A stretch of DNA of 64,000 nt from NCBI RefSeq assembly GCF_000344685.1, contig NW_006920411.1, positions 1,991,134 to 2,055,133 on the forward strand, in the 5' to 3' direction. The position numbers were made by a program, and so were the translations under genes. Below, one piece after another: positions 1 through 10,944 of this stretch. Under the pieces are notes generated by a model. That model worked only from the letters and a program-made list of their open reading frames with translations, did no database searches and was not told the DNA's origin. Position 1 is the first letter of the stretch; every line of letters begins with the position of its first letter. The DNA comes from Gloeophyllum trabeum ATCC 11539. Its lineage: Eukaryota; Basidiomycota; Agaricomycetes; Gloeophyllales; Gloeophyllaceae.

Positions 1-1348
1 GGCTCATTTGTGGGGTTCAATTTCTCGTCTTATCTCTATTTATTTTTTTTAATCTGGGGCGTATGCTATACGGGTCTACAACAATATTTTCGTGAATTTA
101 TCGATTGTGTGTCTTGTCCTAGTCTGCATGGTGGTTTTACTTTTATTGCTTATCGTGGGAGTTGACTATTGTAGTGGCTTGTAGTCAGTGGCTGAGGTGC
201 GGGCCGCGTCGGTTGATTCCTAGACTCTGATTGGCTCCTGCCTTCTATGACATAGGCTCTCTGCAGGTTCACCCGATCTGCAGAGCCATTACATCATTGG
301 TATCTGGAATTGATTGCAGGCTGTAGAAGGGCCAGAAAAATTGTAAAAAATGCGGGAAATCCATAATATATTCAGAGCTCTATAGCAAATCAAGGAATAT
401 ACAAGATGATCCTGAGAGGTCTAGTGAAATTCAAATGATACTTCAAGAAAGATAGGAATATTTGTGTCAGCTCTATGATATACAGTGTAAAATAGGGAGT
501 ATCTTATGCCCAGCTCAGGACTCGTAACCAGCCATGCACAGCATTGGCCCACTCCCCCCAAGTTGATAGGAAAGGTCGATTATACCTACACAGCGAACAT
601 TGTGGAGATCCACGTTCTCGCGCCCCCTCCGCCTTTGCCGATGGACAACAGCAAGTGTATCCATGAGGGACCTGCTCACAGTCCGAGCAAGAAGCCTCGC
701 ATGACCGTTTGGTAAGTCCTTTGATTTGCACTTACTGACACTTGAATAACATCCGTGCCCGATGCAGACCCATTGCAGACTGACTTTAAAATGGACAAAA
801 AAAGTTCTGTCACCATTTCTATACATAAAATCCCTCCTCTTCTTAGCAATTGTCTTCACCTCTTCTTTCATAGATTCACCCTATAGAAAACTATAGGAAA
901 CAATTTCGCAATTTTCGACGTCTTTGGCAATGTGACGGATGATATTGTGACACCATCTGATGTCACACCAATAACTCTGTTATTGCGTCCCAGATGGCGA
1001 CTGGACAGTCATTTTTAGTACCTAGAAGTGATTGTTATGATGCAATAGGACATTTAACACCTACATTTGACCTTAGGCTCCCAGGCGAGAGGATATAGGT
1101 ACTTACTTCGACAGTGTGACAGCATAAGTGTCACACGATCCGTCTCATCCGCTGACTGAAACTTGGTGACAATACCGAGTGTAAGCATACTTGCAGAACC
1201 GCAGTGTACGAGGATACAGGCACTTGTACACGTTGATACGTCAGGTTCTTGCCTTTGCTTGATATCACGACTGGTCGCAAGGTATACCACCGGCGACAGC
1301 CGGCGCTTCTCGAGTATTCAGGTTCTCGTCGGAATAAGCCGAACGAGC
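1..1348. other. No confident gene; AT-rich flank
   Basis: The first ~500 bases are AT-rich with no sustained coding frame. A short + strand open stretch (506-715, Pro-rich, unrecognised) ends at a good donor (GTAAGT at 713) that can pair with an acceptor near 767. Joining them in the open frame creates an immediate stop, so this could be the last exon of a gene starting outside the window, or chance. 870-1348 is probably the promoter and 5' leader of the AP-1 sigma gene. Nothing else is supported. Confidence 0.5.
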
Positions 1349-2164
1349 ATGATCAGTTACATCCTCTTGGTATCCCGGCAAGGTATGTCGTTGTCGCGTA
1401 CACCCTGCTCAAGTCTGTAGCAGTCCTCTCCAGGGAAGGTTAGACTTGCAAAATGGTTTGTCACGATGCCGCCCAAGCAGAAAGCAAAGATCGTGAAAGA
1501 CGTTACTCAAATGGTGCTTGCGCGCAGAACCAGGATGTGTAACTTCCTGGAGTACAAGGGTACGACCGCCCTGCTGCCGGCCTCGTTCTGGAACGTTAAT
1601 GCCTGACTACAGACACGAAGGTCGTCTATCGACGTTATGCCTCACTATTCTTCGTCTGCGGAATCAGTGCCGGAGACAACGAACTGGTCACGCTCGAGAT
1701 CATCCATCGTTACGTCGAAGTGTTGGATCGGTACTTCGGCAATGTGCGTCTATTTCTCCACAAGCATTGCATAACTTCTCATACTCAGACCAGGTCTGCG
1801 AGCTCGATCTGTACGTGTGGAGCCTATCATGCCGCTTGCGACGCTGACGAACCCCAATAGTATCTTCAACTTCCAGAAGGCATATGCTGTGTGTGCTTTC
1901 GCGATCCTCTCAAAGTTGTCACTGAAATGTCGCTCTTCATTCCAGATCTTGGACGAATTGATCATTGCTGGTGAATTGCAGGAATCCTCAAAGAAGTCCG
2001 TACTCCGGGTGGTAAGTGCGAAGTAAATGTGCTACAGCACTTCCGACTAATATGGGACACGAATGCAGGTTACACAATCCGATAGCATCGAAGAGCAAGA
2101 AAACAGTGAGGATACTATGGCACGATTAGGTTCGAGAGTCGGTCAGATGTCGAAGGCCCTCTAG
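1349..2164 (+). CDS. APS1: AP-1 clathrin adaptor complex small (sigma) subunit
   Basis: Sigma adaptin of the AP-1 complex, which sorts clathrin-coated cargo between trans-Golgi and endosomes. Seven short exons join in phase; the first two are 1349-1382 and 1434-1559 and the last starts at about 2069. The ~157-residue product is the usual family length. The longin-like core is recognisable: WFVTM, an MCNFLEY segment, [37 protein letters not shown] and SSKKSVLRV, the last six distinguishing AP-1/AP-2 sigma from zeta. The DNELVTLE and YRRYAS forms and the acidic EEQEN tail fit AP-1 better than AP-2. The start is the ATG giving [12 protein letters not shown], the conserved N-terminal beta strand. 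Introns are 45-58 nt. Confidence 0.93.
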
Positions 2165-2420
2165 ACCGTCGGTCTCTTTGACAGCTGCCGGCCACTTTCT
2201 GTGAGGGGACCGATACGAGATAACCTCCGCAGGTTCGTGGCACCTGTGTGATCGCCAACGCGACGAGGGAGGATCGGAGAGCACACGATGGGTCCATGCC
2301 TTGATCGCCCAGACCGCTGTATACCTGTAGACGTCTGTGTACTGTATAGTACTCCTGTGTAGGGCCGACACCCGGTGTCCTCTGGGTTGCCAGGAGTGTC
2401 GCCCGGCATTCAAGGAACAT

Positions 2421-4339
2421 TCAGGAAGAGGTCTTTGAGGCGCTCGGATTTGCCTTGCCATTGGATTTATTCTTGTTGAGAACGTACCAACGGACCAAAT
2501 CGAGCGTAGCAATCGAATCTTCCACGGATGAGTGACCGACAGTGGCACCGCCGGCTTGGATAATCTGGCCCAAGTGCTCTTTGACACTGTAATGTCAGTG
2601 GTTAATTCACAGGGAAGCAACATCAACAATGGTGAGGCTCACAGTTCTCGCAAGGCCCGTCTATAAGGCGCCCCAGCGCGATGCGGGAAAAGGACAGCAG
2701 TGTCGACGCATCGATGATGGATCATCCTCAGCGTCTTCAGATCATTCTCTAGCGCATGACCGACCATGATTGTCTCGGAATTGATGAAAGCGTCCAATGA
2801 CTTCCGAATTGAGGCCAGGGGCAGGACGGCTTTGGCATGTTCTTCAGGCGTGATACCAGAGAATCGAGTGTTGTAATCACTGCGTTTGATTAGCACCTGC
2901 AGAATAAGTAGGGAAATGGATGGGGAACAGACATCACATATACTCCGTCATCCATCCTCACCAGCTTGTCGAACACTTCGGTACCAGTGCCATCCACCAC
3001 TGACACGCGAGCCACTCGCATTCCGCCTGTTGTATAGATCATTTCGCAGTCCAGTGCGACTACGTCAAGCGCAGTATCCTTGGCGCCCTCTCCCGACGTC
3101 GCCGGTCGGGAATACGAGAAAGGATGCCTGGCATGTAGATCTTCTGGCTTCGTCTCATAGAAGACGTGCGGGCCTTTGTGACAACCCCCACTTTCAGATG
3201 TTGGCTTGCCACAACAAGTGTACAGCCGCATTCTCTCGCCTAGATGATATTACTCTATGAAATTCAATAAACATCGGGAGGCAAGCGTGCTCACCGTTGA
3301 CCTGCTTGGTATATTGTCTCCCCCAGTGATAAGTGCATTCGTCCGCCAATTCTTTCCGTTTAACCAGAAACTGTTGTCCGCACCGCTCACACTTCGCAGG
3401 CTGGCCCTCTTCACTTGGCCGATCTCCGCCAACACCCTCCGGTATCTCGACTATATATCCCCACTTCTTCATGTCGTCCATGCTTAAGACCAAGGGCTCC
3501 AGGTGCTCCCGGGTGAGCCGTAATGATTCGAGAGACTTCCGTTGTTCCTCGCGCGTGGCGATGTCTTGCTCCGTCCCTACGGAGGGGTGAGATATCGAGT
3601 CGGGGATCGGCCGTCTCTTCAATGCAGCAACAGACGATATTACGGCCTATCGCCGAAGTTAAAAAACATCTCATTAGTGTGGAACCCTACTTACATTCCT
3701 GTAGGTAAGTTTCGTTGACTTCTTGTACACTTCTTCCTCTTGCCTTAGAGCATGTTCTGAGGCTAGTATCGGATTAGAAGGGAGGATATTCTGGTATAAG
3801 ACCACATAATGGTCGTATAGTGTCTTGACCATGGCCTATGTCGACTTGTCAAGCTGAGGCCCGTAACAGGCGTGCAGTTCTCACCTGGCGAACCGGAATG
3901 GCGACATGAGACTGCGCAGCATTGACTCTGAGGATGGGTACACCTGTCTTTCTCAAGGTTCAACGAATCCGAGACGCAAGGAGACTGTCGTAAGACTCAC
4001 GGAAGTAGCAGATGCGGTTGGTACGGCGACAGGTCTACTTCCCGCACCCGTCTTCTGTAGTTTCCGTGGAGGCTCCGAGGAGGTGCTGCCATTGCTTATC
4101 GCCCCAGGTCTGCGTACTGGTTCAGATACAGTAGGACGCTTTGCAGGTACGGTAGGCTTTGCTCCTCCCGCGGGCGTGGAAGGACCTGGCTGTGGCGTCG
4201 GTTTGGGCTCATCTACTGGTATATTGAGAGACAGAGTTTCGGACGCATCTGGTCGATGAGAGAAGAGACAGCGTGGCCTCTTGCAATTGTTTCGGTCGGG
4301 ACATGGCAGCTTCTGAAACAAGCCCAGTAAAGAGAACAT
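2421..4339 (-). CDS. REX3: RNA exonuclease 3-like DEDDh 3'-5' exonuclease
   Basis: REX3/REXO1-type exoribonuclease that trims 3' ends of small stable RNAs. The N-terminus (from ATG at 4339) carries a CCCH-like knuckle, LPCPDRNNCKRPRCLFSH, followed by a Pro/Ser-rich linker. The middle (about 3194-3622) holds a Cys-rich zinc module (KCERCGQQF, then C and H residues around 3200-3400). The C-terminal nuclease has all Exo motifs: ALDCEM (ExoI), VGHALENDLKTL (ExoII) and VGHSSVEDS (ExoIII with the DEDDh His). These are spread over exons at about 2890-3231, 2639-2896 and 2421-2590. The protein ends in a basic Ser/Asn/Lys tail. Family assignment is firm. REX3 rather than REX1/4 is inferred from the N-terminal zinc knuckle and domain order. 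Exact exon ends in the middle were not fully resolved. Confidence 0.88.
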
Positions 4340-4972
4340 AACTCGGTGCTGCCAGACTCGGACACGCGTTGAGTCTCAGGCACTTTCTTGCTATCTCCGC
4401 GTCTACGAGGCGGACGGATTTCGGACACAATATACCCAACTTGTAAGATTGAATGGTCAACTGGTCGATCGTGGCGGGAGTATAAAGGCTCGGGTCTTAT
4501 CGTGTATACTTGACGGACACGTACGGCACTGTGAGCGACCCCAGATGTCAAGGGCTCTTTCTCCCGTCAGCTGGGGCGACCAATGGCTCGTTCAACAGAT
4601 GAGAACGGGCACACGGAACCTCTGAACGGGCTCAGAGAACAAGTCAGCTGATTTCCGTGTACTAACGCCAGCGATTGGAAGCACTCGAGTATCGGACAAG
4701 AGGGTGGCCACGGCACTGCCTCTCCTTCGGGCCACAATCTTCGTTGAATCTTCGTCCAGTTTTCGAGGCGTTGTGGTCGGATTAGGGAAGCATCGACGGA
4801 CGTGTAGGAGGAAGAACGTGCCCGGTGACACTATGAATGGATACACACCTTACGTTGAGATCCGCTGTGGTGGTATTGCCGTGCAACTCGGTGGCTGCCC
4901 TCGGCCGGCTTTGTTTTTCTTATCATATGGCGCTGACGGTATAAAACTCCTCTGGCATCACTCTGTTCTTGC
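4340..4972. promoter_or_regulatory. Divergent intergenic region, REX3 / kinase-like gene
   Basis: About 630 bases between two divergently read genes, with no ORF that looks conserved. A TATA-like TATAAAA lies at 4940-4946 on the + strand, only 27 nt before the first ATG of the kinase-like gene. This raises the question of which ATG is used there. Otherwise nothing specific was seen. Confidence 0.4.
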
Positions 4973-5942
4973 ATGGCTACCATGGCTTTTCACTGTCAGC
5001 ACGTTGTTATGGTCGATGACCAGTTCCTCAATACCCGCCACTCGCCCGACAGCCACTTCGCCAATCCCGCTGCTCTAGCCGCTGCCCGCAGACAGTGGGC
5101 TCAGACTCGAGACAATCCTCTGAACAATGTACCTGTCTTTGGGCAGAATCCCTACCGCAATGTCTGGAAGGGATATAAGCGGCCTGATCCTCGTGTTCAT
5201 TCGCTGCCGGGTCCGTCAGAACCAATACCGGAGCTACCGGAGCTGCAGGTACAGTGTTCTGAATTGACTTGGCTGGAAAATCTCGGTGGCGATTTTGAAG
5301 GAGAGCACAACTCCTGTGTTTATAAAGTGCTCTATCGCGGCCGTGCATATGTGCTGAAAGTTGTGAGTCCCCTCCCTCGTCGTTTATTGGGCTTCTTCTG
5401 ATTCGAAACAGTATCGGCGTTATCCGCGTGCTGAGGACGAATGGTCGAACGGTGTCGATGGCCCTTCGCGGTTCGACAACGAGCGGAAAGCGTATGCGAA
5501 CCTCATCCACTTCGGCGTTTGCGCAGACGGGTTCGCTCCCCGTTGCTTTGGCTGGTTCAGCCTTCATGTTGACCCCAAAGCTAAGTGGCTGAGTCCCTTT
5601 GCGAACGACCCGGAGCCACCAAACGCCATTCTCCTCGAATTCCTTCCCGAATCCGAGCAGATGAACGTTAGGAATATAACCTATGAGGTCGCGCAGAATG
5701 CCATGTTAGCATTAGCCCGTGTGCATGCTGCTGGCGTCTTGCACCGGGACATAAACCCAAGAAACCACTTGGTGCTGCCCGAAGGGAGAGTTGTGATTAT
5801 CGATTTTGACACTGCCTTGTCGTGGCCAGACAAGCGGGTGAATCGCTTGGAGCTGAAGTGGGAGAGCGAATCCGCATGGAATCTATACTTCCAGCTCATG
5901 GTACGCGTACCCTTCTTGAGTGGCAGTACCCGCGCGAGCTAA
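4973..5942 (+). CDS. Kinase-like fold protein (divergent, DFD instead of DFG)
   Basis: Two exons (4973-5362 and 5412-5942, 49-nt intron, phase 0) give 306 residues. The N-terminal ~90 residues are unrecognised. A VYKVLYRGRAYVLKV strand then resembles the ATP-site Lys strand. The C-terminal half has a catalytic-loop-like VLHRDINPRNHLV and a following VVIIDFDTA, where protein kinases have DFG. This is the pattern of fungal kinase-like or aminoglycoside-phosphotransferase-like folds, so substrate and activity are unknown. The C-terminus after the DFD region is short (about 45 residues) for a full kinase C-lobe, so it may be reduced or pseudo-catalytic. The TATA-like box 27 nt before the first ATG suggests use of a later in-frame ATG, such as the one near 5009. 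Family-level call only. Confidence 0.7.
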
Positions 5943-6677
5943 TGATGGCTTTAGTTACCAGACAAACTCATTGGGCTGGATACATCTCAGACGGCGTACT
6001 GAACTTAGTTCAGCTACCGCGTCGTCATTTCGTATCGTCATCACATAGATACTGCAGGACAGACCGCTATCATAGAATACATCATAATTCTATCCAAAGC
6101 CACACTACTGTATTACATTCCATTAACGACGTCGATGTCTACCGTGTCGTCTCGACGGTACGCGCTCGCAGGGTCATGTCGGATTTTTGCCTGCCATCTT
6201 CGCCAAGTACTATAATATGAGTATGTAGCGTCTTTGGTCCAGCCGATAACATACGTATACGTGTAGGAGTAGCCGAAGTCAATCATTTGGCGCCCGTGTA
6301 CACGGTAGTTGCTTGGCTTGGTTCTTGGTTCTGAACACACCCGCCACCGTGGGCTTGGACCAGCTGTGTCGACTGCTGACGACGCTGAACACTAGCCCCC
6401 AACAATACTAGAGGAGCACCATAGGAGTCCGTTTCAGGCAGCCGGCGGTTCTATGTCCACGGAATATGGCTTCAAGAAGCGCGCTCGCGCGGGCTCGGTG
6501 AAGGAGACTCTGGACGCTATCGAGTGCGTTATTTTTGCGACCGCTGTGCGATTGACCCATATATACCACTCGATCGGACAGGACGGATCCCACTCATCAC
6601 CTGGCTGGGGCGTTCAGGCCGCAGACGTAAGACCTTCGATTCTCATAACCACGCCCAGTTGCAGGTAACTCATTTGC
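5943..6677. other. Intergenic, promoter side of ceramide synthase
   Basis: About 735 bases after the kinase-like stop. A short open stretch at 6453-6668 (+) begins with ATG and has moderately coding-like codons, but no homology is recognised. It could be a 5' leader ORF upstream of the ceramide synthase. No RNA gene or repeat was seen. Confidence 0.4.
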
Positions 6678-8254
6678 ATGATGACGCCTCGTAGACCTCT
6701 TTCCGAGACCCCTCGGCGGGCGAAGGCCCTTTCGTTGAAGCAAGAGATCGCACAGGCTGAAAAGGCTCCAAATTACCCCCCCTCTGGAGGTCTCTGGTCT
6801 GACATCAAAACTTGGCAATGGGTCGTGGTCCCTTGTAAGTCTCAATGGCTTCGCTGGTTACCGGTTGGAACAAAAACCTTGGTTTAGGGTCGTCCTTGAA
6901 GCTGCTCGTCATATTCACTCTGGCATACTTGAACTGGGCGCTGATAACGCCTTACGTCGCGCCTGGTCTGCCAAACCCGTTCGAGCCGCTGTTGTTCATC
7001 TCCCACCGAGTGCCCGGCTCGCCAGATGATGACCCTCGGTACCAAAAGGGCTACCTCGACCTCGTCTTCATTGCATTCTATATCATATTCTTCTCGTTCA
7101 CTCGGCAACTTATATGTCTGCATTTATTGATGCCTCTGGGGAGATGGTTCGGTATAAGAAAACAGGGTAAGCTGGATCGGTTCGCGGAGCAGGCCTATAC
7201 CGCCCTGTACTTCAGTTGTATGGGACCGTGGGGTTTGGTGAGTATCTTCGTGTCGCAAAAGTCATCGCTGACCGTATCGAGCCAGCGCATCATGTCACAA
7301 CTTCCGACTTGGTGGTACAAAACGGAGTACTTCTGGATAGGTAAGTTGTCAGAAGCTCTTATTGCTGTAGCGTCTCATACTCGCTTTTGCAGACTATCCC
7401 CACTGGGATATGAAGCCCGAGTTGAAGCGCTATTACCTTATGCAGTTTGCATACTGGTGTCAGCAGCTGATTGTCCTCGCTTTTGGTCTTGAAAAGCCGC
7501 GTGTAGATTACAAGGAGCTCGTGGCCCATCATCTAGTAACTCTTTGGCTCATTGGGTACGTGATCCGTGCGCGTTTGTCAGTGCGAGACTCATGTATTTA
7601 TCAGATGGAGTTACTTGATCAATCTCACATTCATAGGCAATGCTGTCTATGTTAGCATGGATATTCCGGACATCTTCCTGGCCGTAAGTTGCCGAGATTG
7701 AAATCTGTGCATATCCCTAAATTATGGTTTACAGTTCTCCAAAGTGTTGAACTATCTCCAGTCCAAATACAAGGTCGTCTCGTTCGGGGTCTTCTTTGTG
7801 ATATGGACGTAAGTTGGCATATACAGGGGCGTGTTGCTTCTCTGACTGTGACCGCGATTGTCAGTTATTTCCGTCATTACTTAAATCTGGTCATCCTGTG
7901 GTCTGTCTACGCCGAGTTTGACCTTATGCCGTGAGTCTTGTCGTTGGATGGCGTCGAGAGGATCCTCATCTGTCTCCAGAGAATCGTCTAAGAAGTGGGA
8001 CCCGCCCCAAGGCGTCTGGATGGTCTGGTGGATGAAATGGCAGATATTCGTGCCTATCCTACTCCTGCAATTCTTGAATCTCTTCTGGTATTACTTCATG
8101 CTCCGGATCTTGTGGAGGTAGGTCTCACACATCTTACCTTGGCCATTACTGACACTGCTTGCTCAGGGCTTTGGCGGACCCCGCAGGAGCAACGGACGTG
8201 AGATCTGACGATGAAGATGATGGCGAAGATGAAGACGACGACAAAGAGGACTAA
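6678..8254 (+). CDS. LAG1: Ceramide synthase (sphingosine N-acyltransferase), TLC domain
   Basis: LAG1/LAC1-type ER enzyme that N-acylates sphingoid bases with acyl-CoA to make ceramide. Exon 1 is 6678-6834 and exon 2 starts at 6888; at least six further 50-60 nt introns follow, joined in frame at 7240, 7340, 7558, 7682, 7809, 7930 and 8119 (approximate). The TLC domain holds the Lag1 signature: DYPHWDMKPELKRYY, then LVAHHLVTLWLIGWSY with the catalytic His pair, then GNAVYVSMDIPDIFLA and a long hydrophobic YFRHYLN segment. Several transmembrane helices are evident. The C-terminus is strongly acidic (runs of Asp/Glu with a KED end). In ceramide synthases an acidic, phosphorylatable tail is known for CK2 control, so similar regulation is inferred. 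It converges with the next gene, 136 nt away. Confidence 0.93.
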
Positions 8255-8390
8255 CAACGCCCACGAGGATCGGCCGCATGAGCAATACTGTTCGTTATCG
8301 TAGATACAACTTAGATAATACGAATCTTGATACCATACACATCGTACCGATGAACATTTCGCTGTCATGGACCGTTGGAACCGCAAACAG

Positions 8391-10025
8391 TCATGGTTGA
8401 GAGAGTTCTTGTTCTTCTCGTAGCATCTGTGCTTCAAATGCAGGGTCGAGCACAGCTGTCGGGTCTCCGGGGAGCGTGGTGACTTTTGCTGGAGGCATGA
8501 GACCTTCCGAGTCTGAGTAGTCGTCTTTCTCTTCCCATGGCATGAACTGGACTTTGACGCCATTAGCGCTCCCTTCCGTATGGCCAGGCCAACGCTTCTC
8601 CCTTTGTATGTCAACGGGATCGCCAGAGGCCATGGACTTGAGTGCTAGCAAAGTGTACTGTCGACGGGAAGAATCTTCTATTAAGTCTCATGGGACGCTC
8701 AGGGCAAAGATGGATACGGACGTGAGAATCATTCCCAGCATTGTGCAGGTAATCCGTAGGAATTTGAAGATGTCTGCACATCTGCTCCAGACTACGTTTT
8801 CTGGCAGAGTCTCCTTCGAGGGCGGCGAATAGGTCTGCTGTGTCGACAACGTATATACCTTCGTCAGGGGATACGTCTGGCAGGGCATAGTTCACGAATC
8901 CCAAGGGTGCCTCCACGGATTTCGACTTCAAGTAACTAATTGAATTCAGTCACGCCCAAGTGAGAGATGACAACGCCTACTTGATATCCGATCTAGCGTC
9001 GTGGAACACCAGGAAGAGGGGTCCTGTCTTTGTCCATTCAGACAAAAGATCGGTGATGCGCTGCTTGAACGCCTTCTTGCTAATAGTCTCGCTAGTCCCG
9101 AACAAGAAGTTCTGACACGGTGTATGTCAGCCTGGCAGGGTTTCTGCGTTCGGAAAGCAGCGCACGTCTCGGTAGTCCGGTACGTATGTACCGTTACTGT
9201 ACGTTCTGTTCTCCTTCACGATGAGATGGCCTTGTTCGTCGATTTCCTTCCCATTCTCCCATCGTATGAGACTCCAGCCGAATTCTGTTAGGACCGTGTG
9301 GTCGTACTCCCATGACTCGAAGTCAAGGGCACACCATATGCCTGTTTCTTCGGCCCAGAATGTCCGAACCCTTTCGAAGAGATGTCTACGCTTCATGAGC
9401 ACGCCATCTACGAACCGCAGGCGTTTATTGTTCTTCTCAATAGTCTGCGTAGGCTCCGACATGAAACTGCAGCTGCATCACGGTTACTGATTACGGGACG
9501 TACTTTCAGAGCCTTCTTCAACACACTTGCGTCATTGTAGTACATCGGAGATACATTGCGCAAGTGTTCGGAGGTCAACAGAGCTTCTGAATTGGGTATA
9601 GGAATAAGATCCTTTGTTAATTGCATGGCATGCAGCCAGTATCGTATATATTCCACTTGGGCAGACGAAAACATCAGACGCGATTCTCCATTGTGCAGTG
9701 TCCCTAAGCAGAAAGAAGTTTAGAGAGGAAAGGTTTATAGAGACAGGAACATACCCATGAAGAGCTCCACGCCCTTTGTACTGTCCGCCATCAGGGGATG
9801 ATCGGGGTGTACCAATGCATCGTATTGCAGCACAGATTTAAGTGTACTGATATCCTCTTCGTCCGGTAGTGTTTGATGCCTGCGTATCTGAGGAATTGGG
9901 TGGTGTGGCGTTATGGGCCGGACTCACCACTCAAACCATATGTCCGAGAACCTATAATAACCAGTCAAGACCGGCGCCATCGTGGGTTGCTGAGGAGTAC
10001 TGGCGGATCTTTCGTCCGTCGACAT
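8391..10025 (-). CDS. GFD2/YDR514C-like DEDDh nuclease-fold protein
   Basis: Ribonuclease-H-like protein of the fungal Gfd2/YDR514C group, with a DEDDh exonuclease fold of poorly known substrate. From ATG at 10025 the N-terminal half (10025 to about 9470) is helical and unrecognised. The nuclease part has ALDFESWE (ExoI D-x-E), FHDARSDIKYL (ExoII) and, after a ~50-nt intron, HNAGNDSHYTLLALKSM (ExoIII His/Asp), so all catalytic residues appear present. The C-terminus ends in a short Glu-rich segment at 8391. In yeast GFD2 was found as a suppressor of mRNA-export mutants; any such role here is inference. Several introns interrupt it. It is divergent from the CENP-A gene, with 243 nt between start codons. 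Confidence 0.8.
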
Positions 10026-10268
10026 GATGTTAAACAGGCTTTTATAGGGTAGGGACGAAAGCTTTGGCCCAGTGGCACAAGGCGCGAGCGCAGTGCCTTG
10101 CAGGCCATAGCGCGGACCAGTCACGAGAGAGCCTTCCACAGCTTCGACGCGTCGCGGGACGCGTATGAATTCAAATTCCGCGACTTCAACTGCGATACCA
10201 CAACCAACTGCTGCCACCCTTTTCGCGTGCAATCTTCCCTGCTTGGCTCTACTACTCTTCTTGGTATA
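10026..10268 (+). promoter_or_regulatory. Bidirectional promoter with two MluI cell-cycle boxes
   Basis: This is the 243-nt shared promoter of the nuclease gene (-) and CENP-A (+). Two perfect ACGCGT hexamers lie at 10147-10152 and 10159-10164, 12 nt apart and about 105-122 nt before the CENP-A ATG. ACGCGT is the core site of MBF (Mbp1/Swi6-type) factors that drive G1/S transcription. Their use here is inferred. Confidence 0.6.
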
Positions 10269-10944
10269 ATGGCGCAGACTGCTCAGAAGGGTGGTACGAG
10301 TGGCAAGCGTAAGGACGTGGGCAGCTCCAGCGCGCGGGACTCATCGCCACCGAGAGCTAAGAAACCCAGGACCACCCAAACTGCACGGAAAAGCACGGGC
10401 GGACTTAGACGTATGCCTGCCCCGCCTGGGGGTGGAGGTGGAGACGGGGGTGGAGGAGGACCGGGCCCTGCCGCTGCTGCCGCTCCTGGAGGGCCAGGGA
10501 AGAAACGGCGTTTCCGCCCGGGTACTGTGGCTCTTCGTGAAATCCGGAAGTACCAGCGGAGTACAGACCTCCTCATCCGTAAACTCCCTTTCTCTCGAGT
10601 GGTCAGGACATTGTCTGCTACCTCATTATTATTCGTTGAATTATAATACGGCAGGTGAGGGAAATTGCTATGGACATGACGACCGACATGAATCATTATG
10701 GAGATGTGGGTTTGCGGTGGCAAAGCTCTGCAATATTGGCCCTTCAAGAAGCAACAGAAGCCTTCCTGGTTCACCTCTTTGAGGACGCGTGAGTGCCTTA
10801 CTCTGTTGACTGCTACACTCCTTTATTCATCATCCATGCCGCGGCAGCAACCTTTGTGCTATTCATGCTAAGAGAGTCACGATCATGCAAAAGGACATAC
10901 AACTTGCACGCCGCATCCGAGGTCCATGGGGAGGCGTGGCATAA
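10269..10944 (+). CDS. CSE4: Centromeric histone H3 variant (CENP-A/Cse4)
   Basis: Histone H3 variant that marks centromeres and seeds kinetochores. Three exons (10269-10601, 10655-10788, 10848-10944; 564 nt, phases consistent) give 187 residues. The histone fold starts at [16 protein letters not shown]. It continues through [19 protein letters not shown], a longer and divergent loop 1 ([13 protein letters not shown] in place of the canonical H3 loop), [18 protein letters not shown] and ends [13 protein letters not shown]. The longer loop 1 and atypical alpha-2 entry are CENP-A hallmarks; canonical H3 tail residues are absent. The ~75-residue tail before the fold is basic (KKPR, RKSTGG) and then runs into an uninterrupted Gly/Pro/Ala low-complexity stretch around residues 53-80. 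Confidence 0.95.
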
